DNA of 64,000 bases from Planctomycetia bacterium (GTDB lineage: Bacteria; Planctomycetota; Planctomycetia; Pirellulales; Thermoguttaceae): the NCBI GenBank assembly GCA_030527205.1, contig JAUNBG010000003.1:1-64000 (forward strand), in the 5' to 3' direction. Of the stretch, positions 33,771-42,282 are shown in pieces. The position numbers and the translations under genes are program-made. The notes beneath the pieces were generated by a model. It saw nothing but the letters and a program-made list of their open reading frames with translations, was not told the origin of the DNA and made no database searches. Every line of letters starts with the position of its first letter. The stretch's first letter is position 1.

Positions 33771-36200
33771 ATGAAGCGATTATTAATGAGAATGATATTG
33801 TTTTTGTTTTTCTGTTTTCTTTTGGGGCAGGGTTCAGCAATGACTCAGGCGGTCGATCTTTCCGTTCTTCCGCAGGGGGCGAGCAGGGAAGCGGAAGATA
33901 TTCCGCATTTTCCGAATAAAATGTTTGCATTTATTTGGCGAAATTGGAATCTTGTCGAAATCGAACGTCTTGCTCTTGTTTTGAATACAGAATCAGAAAA
34001 CGTTGAAAAAATGGCGAAATTAATGGAGCTCCCGGATTATCAAAAGCCGACTTGGTCTCTTTCGCAGATTTATATAACGTTATTGCGTCGAAATTGGCAT
34101 ATTTTGCCTTATGAGCAAATTTTAACTCTTTTGGATATGTCCCCCGAACAACTTGCCTTTAATCTTCGAGAAGACGATTTTCTTTGGATAAAACTTGGTT
34201 CGCTCAAACCTGTTTGTCAGCCGATTCAATATCAGGAACCGACTCAAGAAGAACTTGACCGCTTGTCAAAAATCGTTCAACTGCTTCAGAAAGAGTTTCA
34301 AGGCGATTTTTCGCGATTCAATGAATTGCCGCGTTTTTCGTTTATTGACGATCTCAAAACGCTTCGCGTTGTTCCGGTTGGGCAGAAAACGGAATCGGAA
34401 AAAGGCGATTTGCAATCATCGAATTCCCAAAACGCCGATTTGTCCCCTGTCTTAAATGCCGAAACTGCCGTCTCAAATAATGAACAATCATTGAATATTC
34501 AATCGTCAAATAATCAAGCCGACGATCGATTTGAACTTCGAATCATTTATTCGTATTTTGCTCTTTTTGGCGATCCGCTTTTTGATGACGACGCAGAAAT
34601 TTTTCCGGAAGGACTTCTTCAAAAATTAAGCGAAACGGGCGTCAATGGCGTTTGGCTTCATGTCGTTTTGCGCGATTTGGCTCCCGGCGGCGACGCGTTT
34701 CCTGAATTCGGTCAAGGTTGGGAAAAGCGTTTGAACAATCTTCGCAAATTAGTCGAACGAGCGAAAAAATATGGAATCAACGTTTATTTATATATGAATG
34801 AACCGCGAGCAATGCCGGATTCTTTTTTCGTTAATCATCCTGATTGCCGCGGAACTCAGGAAGGGGATCATTTTGCGCTTTGTTCCTCAAATCCGTCAGT
34901 CCGAAAATGGATCGGCGACGCTTTGGCGCATTTATTTCGAGAAGTTCCCAATTTGGGCGGCATTTTTACAATAACCGGCTCCGAAAATTTTACGCATTGC
35001 GCTTCGCATGGGAAACCAGAGGGTTGCGTTCGTTGTTCTCAACGAACTGAAACCGATATTATTGTCGAATTGAATCAAATTATGGAAGAAGGGGTTCATC
35101 GTTCCGCGCCAAACGCAAAAGTTCTTGTTTGGGATTGGGGTTGGCATGGCCATCAAATCGCAACGGATATTATCGAACGCCTTCCGAAAAATGTTTGGTT
35201 AATGTCGGTCAGCGAATGGTCCATTCCGATTCAACGAGGCGGAATCAACTCTGCAATCGGCGAATATTCGATTTCTGCGGTCGGGCCGGGGCCGCGAGCC
35301 AAAACTCATTGGGAAACAGCCAAAAAAAGCGGCTTAAAATCTGTTGCCAAAGTTCAGTTCAATATAACTTGGGAAGTCGCTGCTGTCCCATATATTCCTG
35401 TTATGAATCTGATTGCCCGGCATTGCAGCAATTTGGCGTCGAGCGGCGTTGACGGTTTAATGTTGACTTGGTCGCTTGGCGGTCATCCGTCGCCCAATTT
35501 AAAAATCCCGCAGATTTTTAATGAGAATCCCGACGCAAAAATTGAAGATGTTCTGGATAAATTGGCCTGTTCCATTTTTGGACAGGACGGGGCTCCCATT
35601 GCTCGAAAAGGTTGGAATCTTTTGAGCGATATTTATCAGGAATATCCGTTTGGGGGCGGGCTTTATACAGCCCCGACTCAAATGGGACCCGCGAATCTTT
35701 TTAGAATGAAACCGACCGGATTTCCGGCGACAATGGTCGGCATTCCTTATGACGATCTGGACGCTTGGTCGGGACAATATCCCCCATTGATTTTTGCTGA
35801 ACAATTCGAAAAAATGTCAAACGGTTTTCTTGAAGGCGCTCAAATCCTTCAAAAGGCGGCTTCTTTTGCGTCTGAGTTACAAAAAACGGAGGCAGCCAAT
35901 CAGGTTCGATATGCCAAAGCAGTTGGTTTGATTTTTGGAAGCGTTTCCAATCAAGTTCGCTTTATTCTTTTGCGAAATGAATTTTTGAATAAAGGAACGA
36001 ATTTAGAGCGAAAAGCGGAAATTTCTGATCAAATGAAAACGATTTTGCGTAACGAAATTGAATTTGCCAAAGAAATGTATTTTTTGACTCTGGAAGATTC
36101 TCGAATCGGTTTTGAGGCAACGAATCATTATTGGTTTACGTCGCTTGATTTAATCGAAAAAGTCATCAGTTGCCAACAAATTCTCGATTCATTGGAATAA
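33771..36200 (+). CDS. Secreted glycoside-hydrolase-like TIM-barrel protein
   Basis: An 809-residue exported protein, probably acting on a glycan. After the signal (MILFLFFCFLLGQGSAMTQA) residues ~35-150 hold two similar helical repeats (FIWRNWNLVEIERLALVLN and LLRRNWHILPYEQILTLLD). A linker with Ser/Asn stretches follows. From about residue 260 a barrel begins: GVNGVWLHVVLRDLAP, KKYGINVYLYMNEPRAMP, a Cys-rich HCASHGKPEGCVRCSQR, KVLVWDWGWHG and VDGLMLTWSLGG. The layout resembles GH20 and related barrels, but I cannot name the family or the catalytic pair with certainty. Start at 33771 (MKRLLMRMIL). It precedes a GxGYxYP gene on the same strand, 244 bases away. Confidence 0.62.
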   Translation: MKRLLMRMILFLFFCFLLGQGSAMTQAVDLSVLPQGASREAEDIPHFPNKMFAFIWRNWNLVEIERLALVLNTESENVEKMAKLMELPDYQKPTWSLSQIYITLLRRNWHILPYEQILTLLDMSPEQLAFNLREDDFLWIKLGSLKPVCQPIQYQEPTQEELDRLSKIVQLLQKEFQGDFSRFNELPRFSFIDDLKTLRVVPVGQKTESEKGDLQSSNSQNADLSPVLNAETAVSNNEQSLNIQSSNNQADDRFELRIIYSYFALFGDPLFDDDAEIFPEGLLQKLSETGVNGVWLHVVLRDLAPGGDAFPEFGQGWEKRLNNLRKLVERAKKYGINVYLYMNEPRAMPDSFFVNHPDCRGTQEGDHFALCSSNPSVRKWIGDALAHLFREVPNLGGIFTITGSENFTHCASHGKPEGCVRCSQRTETDIIVELNQIMEEGVHRSAPNAKVLVWDWGWHGHQIATDIIERLPKNVWLMSVSEWSIPIQRGGINSAIGEYSISAVGPGPRAKTHWETAKKSGLKSVAKVQFNITWEVAAVPYIPVMNLIARHCSNLASSGVDGLMLTWSLGGHPSPNLKIPQIFNENPDAKIEDVLDKLACSIFGQDGAPIARKGWNLLSDIYQEYPFGGGLYTAPTQMGPANLFRMKPTGFPATMVGIPYDDLDAWSGQYPPLIFAEQFEKMSNGFLEGAQILQKAASFASELQKTEAANQVRYAKAVGLIFGSVSNQVRFILLRNEFLNKGTNLERKAEISDQMKTILRNEIEFAKEMYFLTLEDSRIGFEATNHYWFTSLDLIEKVISCQQILDSLE

Positions 36201-36444
36201 AGTTTGATCAATTGTTGATAATGCAACGATTTTGCAGAAATAATTGAAAACGATAACGTTTTATGAAACGAAGGTCAAAATGATAAATCAGCGACCTTTG
36301 TTTACAGAAATTATAAAATTTCCCGAGAACTGTTTGTTGATCAGTTTTTCGCAACTTTTTCCTGAATTTTATGATTCAGCTTCTATCGTTCTGGATTTTA
36401 ACTTTATTTTGGGACAAGAACTTAATTATTTGAAATAGAATTCT

Positions 36445-38454
36445 ATGCAAATTTCAAAACAGCTTTTTTATAGCGTTTTCGTTCTAATAATATCCTTTGG
36501 AGAAATCAGTTTTGCTAATGAAAAAATTAATCAGATAACATTAAAACATTCGAATCATCAATCGACAGAACAGGAAAAAACGCTTGTTTATCTTTATAAT
36601 TTGGAACCGGTCAAATCATTTGATTATTCGAATTTGGACGCCAGGCGTCGAAGTTGGGACGAAACGCATTTGGTCGTTTCATTGCAAGGACTTGTCAATC
36701 GAGAAGAGCCGCGTCTTTATCTCTTTTTTGTTGAGAATTTTGGAAAGCAAACAGATCGTTTTTGGCTGGACGTCTTTTCAAAAGAAAATCCGTCAACAGG
36801 CGAAAAAGGTTGGCTTCAAGACTGTCCGCAACAGGAAATAGCCGATTTGGAATCTTTGTTGACAACGTTTCGGAATCAATATCAGGGCGTCGTTGTTTAT
36901 GATGAGCGAATTCCGGCAACCAGCAATCTTGCGTCTTCGATTGCGGGCGCCGACGATCTTCTTTGTTTGCGATTCGATGAAAACCCCGATTCCCTTTATC
37001 ATAAACTTGTCGTTGATCCCGACGGGCTTCGGCTTCCTGTTGTTGTTTCGCTGATTGGAAAAAATGGCGAACCGTTATTTAATGGGAAGGGAAAGATTCC
37101 AGGAACCGATCGCGATTCAACCGGAAGCTCCAAAGCAGACGCTTATTATTGGCTCATCGAACATTATATCAAGACGGGAAAATGTCTGCCAAATTTTGCC
37201 GGTTATTATCTTGACGCTTATTGGATTTCAAATGGCGTCGGAGCGGTTCAAAATCATTTATTGACCAATCATGACTATTTTATTGCCAATAAAGGTTTTT
37301 TCTTCGATTTAAGTCCTTGGGAAGACGAACTGCCGGTCGATGATAAAACGCAACCGTTAGGAACCGATTATCAAACTTTTTGCGACATTCTTCGCGCGGC
37401 TTACGAACAAAATCAGGGAAAAAAAATGATTCATGTCGGCGGATTTACGCCTTGGGATACTAAATATACAGATTATGGAAACATTGGCGGCAAGCATTCC
37501 GGCGTTCAAACAGAATGGCGGCATGCGGAAATTCTTTCCTGTTTTAACGCTTATATGGACGCGGACGCTTTGGGTTGCGGCGCAATGGCCAACGCTTCGT
37601 TTTTCGCTCATTTTCCGCTTCGCGATATTTATCCGCAGAAAAAACCGACATTGGATGATCTCAAGAATCGCGGTTTTATTGATCCTCAAACCAATCGCCC
37701 GATTGATCGAACGTTTGTAACGATTTATGTCGGCGATTATGACAGCGCCGCCTGGGTTTATCAAACAGCGCCGCTCTTTTGGAACGACGAAAATCGAGGA
37801 AACGTTCCGATTGGTTGGGCATTCAACCCGAATCTTGCCGACCGTTTTGCTCCCGGCTTCGATTATTTTCGAAAAACGGCAACGCCAAATGATTATTTTG
37901 TCGCTGGCGATTCGGGAGCCGGTTATCTCAATCCGATGAATCTTCTGGAACCGCGAAAGTTTTCCGGATTGCCTTCCGGCTTGAAGGTTTGGCAAGAACG
38001 TTGTCTCAAATATTATCGACAATGGGACATTTCGATCACAGGTTTCATTATTGACGGTTTTGCGCCGCCGACTGACGAATTGATGAGGGAAAGTTATCGA
38101 CTTTTTTCGCCCGACGGCGCCGTTATGCATCAAGGCGGGCGAAAAGGAATAACGAACGGAATGCCCTGGACAACAATGCATTTTGATCTTTCGGATCCAG
38201 AAATGGGAACTCGCGTTATTCTCGGCGATACGCGCCTTGATGACGGTCCACAATTTCTGATTTATCGAACGATTCTCTGGTCGCCCTCAAAAATGCGTCA
38301 AATGTTTGAATCCGTTCAAAACAATCAAGATCAATCGGAAAAAGCTCAACGCGTTATTTTTCTCGATCCTTATTCGTTTTTTCTTTTATTAAAATTACAG
38401 CTTGAAAATAATTTAGTTCCATTTTGCGAAAACTTGCCAAAGATGGAAAACTGA
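36445..38454 (+). CDS. GxGYxYP-domain putative glycoside hydrolase
   Basis: A secreted 669-residue protein of the GxGYxYP family (N-terminal and C-terminal domains), known from gut Bacteroidetes and planctomycetes and presumed to act on glycans. The signal peptide is LFYSVFVLIISFGEISFA. The N-terminal domain opens with SWDETHLVVSLQGLVNREEP, typical of the family. The name-giving motif is seen as DSGAGYLNPMN, with Asn instead of Tyr before Pro. GGFTPWDTKYTDYGNIGGKH and TFVTIYVGDYDSAAWVY are further markers. No ribosome site is visible before the ATG. A 64-codon frame just upstream (36244-36438) looks spurious. The pairing with the preceding barrel protein suggests a shared substrate. Confidence 0.82.
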   Translation: MQISKQLFYSVFVLIISFGEISFANEKINQITLKHSNHQSTEQEKTLVYLYNLEPVKSFDYSNLDARRRSWDETHLVVSLQGLVNREEPRLYLFFVENFGKQTDRFWLDVFSKENPSTGEKGWLQDCPQQEIADLESLLTTFRNQYQGVVVYDERIPATSNLASSIAGADDLLCLRFDENPDSLYHKLVVDPDGLRLPVVVSLIGKNGEPLFNGKGKIPGTDRDSTGSSKADAYYWLIEHYIKTGKCLPNFAGYYLDAYWISNGVGAVQNHLLTNHDYFIANKGFFFDLSPWEDELPVDDKTQPLGTDYQTFCDILRAAYEQNQGKKMIHVGGFTPWDTKYTDYGNIGGKHSGVQTEWRHAEILSCFNAYMDADALGCGAMANASFFAHFPLRDIYPQKKPTLDDLKNRGFIDPQTNRPIDRTFVTIYVGDYDSAAWVYQTAPLFWNDENRGNVPIGWAFNPNLADRFAPGFDYFRKTATPNDYFVAGDSGAGYLNPMNLLEPRKFSGLPSGLKVWQERCLKYYRQWDISITGFIIDGFAPPTDELMRESYRLFSPDGAVMHQGGRKGITNGMPWTTMHFDLSDPEMGTRVILGDTRLDDGPQFLIYRTILWSPSKMRQMFESVQNNQDQSEKAQRVIFLDPYSFFLLLKLQLENNLVPFCENLPKMEN

Positions 38455-38498
38455 CGAACCGGAAACAAGAATCAAGAATAATGATAAAGAAACGATCT

Positions 38499-38555
38499 TG
38501 GACAACGACAGATTTTGCCTTCTGTTTTTGATTGTCGTTTTTCGGCCTTGCCAAG
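38499..38555 (-). repeat. Family-2 GC-rich intergenic repeat, copy f
   Basis: On the minus strand GGCAAGGCCGAAAAACGACA, then ACAGAAGGCAAAATCTGTCG and TTGTCC match the family core with changes. It lies between the convergent GxGYxYP and dnaA genes, where it could also act as a structured 3' end. Confidence 0.5.
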
Positions 38556-38635
38556 ATTGAAATTTGATTCGTTTTCAACTGATTTGCGGATAAATCAAGA
38601 TCAACGATTCAGGCAGACTTGTTAGCGGAAAGAAT

Positions 38636-39805
38636 TTAACTTTCAAGAGATTTTTGGATTTTTTGTAACGCTTTTTTGATTTCAATGTTTTCTTTTGATT
38701 TTGCGTCAATTTCTCGATAACCGTATAAAATTGTTGTGTGATCGCGTCCCGAAAACCAGTCGCCCAGTTCTTGAAGAGTTTGGTCTGTCATTTTTCGAGC
38801 AAGATAAATCGTTATATTTCGAGCCAGCGAGATTGTTCGAGTTCTTTTTTTGCTTCGCAAATCGGAAAGTCGAATGGAGAAATAACGAGCCGTTGTTTTG
38901 GCAATATCGTCCAATGTTCGCGTTTGGACTGGATGACGTTGCGTTAATATATTTTCGATCGATTGAAGAGAAAGCGATTTGGGGGTCTTTTCAAATTGAA
39001 TTTTGATTTGATTTAAAATTCCAAAAAGAGCGTTAACTTTATTGGGAACTTTTTGAATGAGATAATCAATGATTTTAGAGCTCAAATGCAGATCAAGCGA
39101 TTCCGATAATTTCGAAACGAGAATTTTACAGGATTCCGGGGAGGGAAAGGCGACAGGAATCGTCATTCCGCTGATCATTCGAGCGGTTAAGGCTTCAGAG
39201 AAGCCGTTAAGATCGGCTGGATAAGAAGACATTGAAAGAATAAAAAGAGTTTGAGAATTTTGGCAGCGATTCAAAATGGAAAGAAGCTCTTCTTGACCGA
39301 CTGGATGATTGGAGAGAAAGTCGATATCTTCAATGACTGCGATACAGGATTGCGAAAAAAAGTCGCGAAATTCAACGGCTTCTTTATGAGAAATGGCGTT
39401 CGATAAGCTTCGATAAAAATCGTTTGCTGTTAGATAAATGCCTTGATGATTCGCGTTTCTTTGACGAATTTCCTGATAAAGACCTCGGATCAAATGCGAT
39501 TTTCCGCAACCGCTTTCTCCGTAAAAAACCAACGGCGAAAGATACGGGATTTTATGAAAAGCGTCCGAAGAACGTTTGGAGGTTCCTGGCGTTGCGGTTT
39601 TGTCTCTTTTCAATGAAATGGTTTTGGGCGAGCGGGTTAAAGGTTGCTGAATCGGAATTTCTTCCAAAATCCAATAAAGAACATTAGCGACAAGTTGATT
39701 TTCAGGCCCCGCCAGAAAACCGTCAAGAATGCCGCTGGAACCCTTTCCGGATACGGATAAAAGATCCGGAAAAGGAATCCAATAATGTTGTTCTGTTAAG
39801 TTCAT
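38636..39805 (-). CDS. dnaA: DnaA-family replication initiator, short N-terminus
   Basis: An AAA+ ATPase that binds DnaA boxes. The 389 residues have Walker A GESGCGKSH (from Gly96), Walker B IAVIEDIDFL, sensor region LFILSMSSYPADL, and a C-terminal DNA-binding domain with SLARNITIYLARKMTDQTLQ and GRDHTTILYGY, the DnaA signature helix. Usual DnaA proteins are ~450 residues. Here the helicase-loading domain I and linker are missing or replaced by ~85 residues of different type. It could be the main initiator or a second copy; dnaN and a DnaA-box cluster are not seen nearby. The start overlaps the fxsA stop by 4 bases (ATGA), so translation is coupled. Confidence 0.85.
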   Translation of the reverse strand: MNLTEQHYWIPFPDLLSVSGKGSSGILDGFLAGPENQLVANVLYWILEEIPIQQPLTRSPKTISLKRDKTATPGTSKRSSDAFHKIPYLSPLVFYGESGCGKSHLIRGLYQEIRQRNANHQGIYLTANDFYRSLSNAISHKEAVEFRDFFSQSCIAVIEDIDFLSNHPVGQEELLSILNRCQNSQTLFILSMSSYPADLNGFSEALTARMISGMTIPVAFPSPESCKILVSKLSESLDLHLSSKIIDYLIQKVPNKVNALFGILNQIKIQFEKTPKSLSLQSIENILTQRHPVQTRTLDDIAKTTARYFSIRLSDLRSKKRTRTISLARNITIYLARKMTDQTLQELGDWFSGRDHTTILYGYREIDAKSKENIEIKKALQKIQKSLES

Positions 39806-40461
39806 TTTGGTTTTATCTCAAATTCAACATCAATAATGTCATCCCCCTGATTATCTAAATCTCCCTGTCCTTTATTTTCAACATTTTTATTATCCGTAAA
39901 AGTCTCTTCAATCGATGAATTCTGTTTTTGCTTTGAATTTTTGAAAAAATTGGAGTTGGAATCGCTATAATTGTTATAATCGTTCTTATGGCCATTATCT
40001 TGACTAAAAGGTTGATGAAATTCAAAATGATAAAAACGCTGAAAATTATTCGAAGAGCGATTAAATGGACCGCTAAATTGATTCGATGAGGCAAACATTT
40101 TCAACCATTTTCGAAAGAGAGCAAAAACGAGAGAGCGACCTGGAGCGAAAAGAAGAACAAATCCAAATAAATTTGACAGAAAACCAGGCGTCCAAAAAAG
40201 TATTTTTGCGAAATGAAGCATAAAACCATGCAAAATGATATTTTCGGATTGATTGGAATTATCCGAATAATTTAAAGAACTGGATCGATTAGAATTCCAT
40301 AATTGTTGAAGACGCAATCTGACAAGAGAAAGACCGATAAAACTTGTTGCCAAGGCCAATAGAATCGTTTCGAACCAACCGATTGAAGAGCCGAGTAAAA
40401 CGAAGAGAGCGATTTCCAAAACCGTTAATATTAGAGAAAGTAATGCTAATGATATAATCAT
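39802..40461 (-). CDS. fxsA: FxsA-family membrane protein
   Basis: A small cytoplasmic-membrane protein; in E. coli FxsA overproduction eases phage T7 exclusion by F plasmid, and the normal role is unknown. Hydrophobic segments at residues ~5-25 and 28-50, and FAKILFWTPGFLSNLFGFVLLFAP in two parts (AKILFWTPGFLSN is the family hallmark: GxLLixPGfltD). After residue ~115 the tail is disordered, rich in Asn, Ser and Gln, and ends GDDIIDVEFEI, a stretch common at FxsA C-termini. AAAGGA lies 5 bases before the ATG. The stop overlaps the dnaA start. A family-1 repeat sits 32 bases upstream. Confidence 0.85.
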   Translation of the reverse strand: MIISLALLSLILTVLEIALFVLLGSSIGWFETILLALATSFIGLSLVRLRLQQLWNSNRSSSLNYSDNSNQSENIILHGFMLHFAKILFWTPGFLSNLFGFVLLFAPGRSLVFALFRKWLKMFASSNQFSGPFNRSSNNFQRFYHFEFHQPFSQDNGHKNDYNNYSDSNSNFFKNSKQKQNSSIEETFTDNKNVENKGQGDLDNQGDDIIDVEFEIKPK

Positions 40462-40492
40462 AAAATTCCTTTATCAACTGAGAATGACTTAT

Positions 40493-40604
40493 AAGAAGTT
40501 CCAAAAACCCGCTGGAAAAGCGGACGTCTCGTTTGTTGTAACTTGTTTTGCGACGCTTCCTGAATTTTGAGTTTATTGCCAAAAACAGGTTTTGAGAACT
40601 TCCT
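40493..40604 (+). mobile_element. Family-1 MITE-like element, copy C
   Basis: A 112-bp element. The left end AAGAAGTTCCAAAAACCC and right end ACAGGTTTTGAGAACTTCCT are imperfect inverted repeats. The core AGCGGACGTCTCGTTTGTTG and GAGTTTATTGCC match copies A and B. It lies just upstream of fxsA. No clear target duplication remains. Confidence 0.75.
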
Positions 40605-41473
40605 TTTTAAAGATTCATTTCATTTTGTCCTTTCCCTGTTTTTGAAAAGGGCAACCTTATTTTGAACCGTCATTTGAGGTCATTAAATATTTTCAGGGTT
40701 ATCTTTTTGCCTGTTTTGCTGAAAATTTTATTCGAAAAGCCCCTTCGTTTGTTTTGTTGAGAGGAACGACATTTAGCCTGTCCCAACCCCCGACCGTCAG
40801 CCGTTCGTCCAAAAAAGCCGGGAACTTGCCCCGCCCAAATCCGGACTGCGTTCGTCTTCGCCTGTCCAAAACCAATATATTATTACGATTTTTCGAAAAC
40901 TCTCTCAAAACAATAAAATAGTTTTTGGAGGCAATCGCAAGTAAGGATTTTTTTCCTCAATGATCAGAAACGAAGGAAACTTCATTTGCATTATAGCAAA
41001 CGAACATTTTATTGCAAAGAGCGTTTCTTTCAAACCGATATCCTCCCTATTATATATCAAGGCAAGAATCATAAGATTTAACAAAAAACGTCAACAAAAG
41101 GCGTCAAAAGCTGAAACGAACATATTATTCAAACGGACTATGACAATTTTATTGATCTTTTATTGATCCCTTGTTCTAACGCTTTGAAATAATGATTATG
41201 ATATCGGGAACAAAAATTGTTTTTTCATTGATTCGTTCAAACAAGAGTTCATTTTTTTTGAAGCTGTTTTCTTATCCGCGCCTTTGCGAGATAAAAAAGT
41301 CGCATTTTAGCAAAAGGAGCGAAAAAATCAGAGAAATCGAGAAAGGGATTGCCGCAAAGCAAAATGCCCCTCCCTTGATAAAATCCGCAAATACGATATT
41401 ATCTAATAACTCATTATATTGATTTCTTATCGGCAAGAAAGGGCAAAAAGCTCAACGCATTTGAGGCGATACT
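40605..41473. other. Long intergenic region before tRNA-Arg
   Basis: About 870 bases without a supported gene. A GC-rich block at ~40770-40870 (with CCGGGAACTTGCC and ATCCGGACTGCG) may be a distant family-2 copy. The frame over it (40699-40908, minus) ends NEGAFRIKFSAKQAKR and looks slightly protein-like, but I cannot place it. TTGATA-N16-TATTAT at 41375-41402 might be the tRNA promoter. Confidence 0.4.
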
Positions 41474-41546
41474 GTCCCTGTAGCTCAGAGGATAGAGCAG
41501 CGGTTTCCTAAACCGCAGGTCGTTGGTTCGAATCCAATCGGGGATA
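41474..41546 (+). tRNA. tRNA-Arg (CCT)
   Basis: A 73-nt cloverleaf: GTCCCTG-TA-GCTC..GAGC, anticodon stem CGGTT with loop containing CCT, T-arm TTGGTTCGAATCCAA and acceptor CGGGGAT plus A. The first pair is G-T and position 6 is T-G, otherwise stems are complete. It reads AGG codons. CCA is not encoded. tRNA 3' ends are common integration sites, and an integrase remnant lies 150 bases downstream. Confidence 0.94.
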
Positions 41547-41698
41547 TTTTGTTCGCTTTTCAAATATCGGAAAAGTGCTTTTTTTATGGTTTGAAGTCTT
41601 TATTTACGAATCGGAATGAATTTTCTTCTTTTATTCTTTTTCAGTAAGATTCAGCTATTTTTTTTAGTTCTCTGTAAAATTCTATTTGTTGGTTGCTT

Positions 41699-41917
41699 TC
41701 ATTGCGAAACAAACAGCTTGGGAGCTCGAACGTCTCGTCCGCAACGGCCCCAAAGAGTTGTCTCGACTCTTTGAAAAAACAACCGACGTCCATTTATAAC
41801 ATTCTCAAAACAATAAGGCGAACCGTTTTTTTCTGCTTCCTCAAATTGTTTTTCGAGTTCAACCCGTAATTCTGGATAAAGCGGAATGATTCGTTCGTCT
41901 TTGCCGGCATGACGGCG
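41699..41917 (-). pseudogene. Remnant of a tyrosine recombinase/integrase
   Basis: A 72-codon open stretch without start codon, bounded by an in-frame TAA upstream. It encodes HAGKDERIIPLYPELRVELE, then KQFEEAEKNGSPYCFENVIN. GK-x-R-x-IPL-(F/Y)-PELR-x-x-LE is the beta-strand and helix that follow the first catalytic Arg in planctomycete XerD/phage-type integrases. The catalytic residues themselves are not in the piece. The last ~15 codons run into a family-1-like core, so the end is replaced. It lies beside tRNA-Arg, a typical attachment site. Confidence 0.55.
41718..41746 (+). repeat. Partial family-1 core (copy E)
   Basis: TTGGGAGCTCGAACGTCTCG followed by TCCGCAAC matches the left-half core of the ~110-bp family-1 elements (compare GAGCGCAGACGTCTCGTCCG in copy A). 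Neither end repeat is present. Confidence 0.45.
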
Positions 41918-42282
41918 TTAACGTTACCGATTGCTATTGCTCTTATGAAAACGTTGGCTTCGACGGAGATTTAGGTTACGAGAAAAAAGAGTTTCGTTGA
42001 AAAACTCTCCCGCAGAAACGTTTATTTCGGCTCTTTCTCCGTTTTGTTTTGTGATCGAAAACGATGTTCCGTTTTACGCTTTCGGAGCAATTAATCCCGA
42101 CGTTAACGGAACACATTCGCCAAACCGCTGTTTTATAGATAACGAGCTGATCGGAACCGTCCTTTCTTTTTTAATGGAGAAATCAGAATGAAGGGACGGT
42201 CCGGGTCGAAACGTTGAACATTCGCAAATCTTTAGCATAATAAAGTTCTGTTTGGAATGTTGAAGCCAAAATATTTTTATCA

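Larger units (their letters stand above)
41547..42282. other. Decayed region between tRNA-Arg and DUF6057 gene
   Basis: About 735 bases with an integrase remnant (41699-41917, minus), a partial family-1 core at 41718-41746, a small hairpin AAAGAGT/ACTCTTT at 41752-41772, and a frame 41997-42191 (plus, TTG start) whose peptide includes NDVPFYAFGAINPDVNGTHS and looks protein-like but is unknown. I take this as the worn-out remains of an integrated element. Confidence 0.45.

Noticed and set aside
36244-36438. 64-codon frame between the two glycoside-hydrolase-like genes
   Set aside because: TTG start without ribosome site, no family features.
37357-38253. 298-codon antisense frame in the GxGYxYP gene
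   Set aside because: Shadow of a real gene; no motif and no ribosome site.
40699-40908. 69-codon minus-strand frame in the long spacer
   Set aside because: The end looks slightly protein-like, but it covers a GC-rich repeat-like block and has no start signals.
38455-41473. Chromosome origin near dnaA
   Set aside because: No cluster of TTATCCACA-like boxes was seen and dnaN is absent.
41997-42191. 64-codon frame near the integrase remnant
   Set aside because: Protein-like composition but TTG start and no known relatives; noted as part of the decayed region instead of as a gene.
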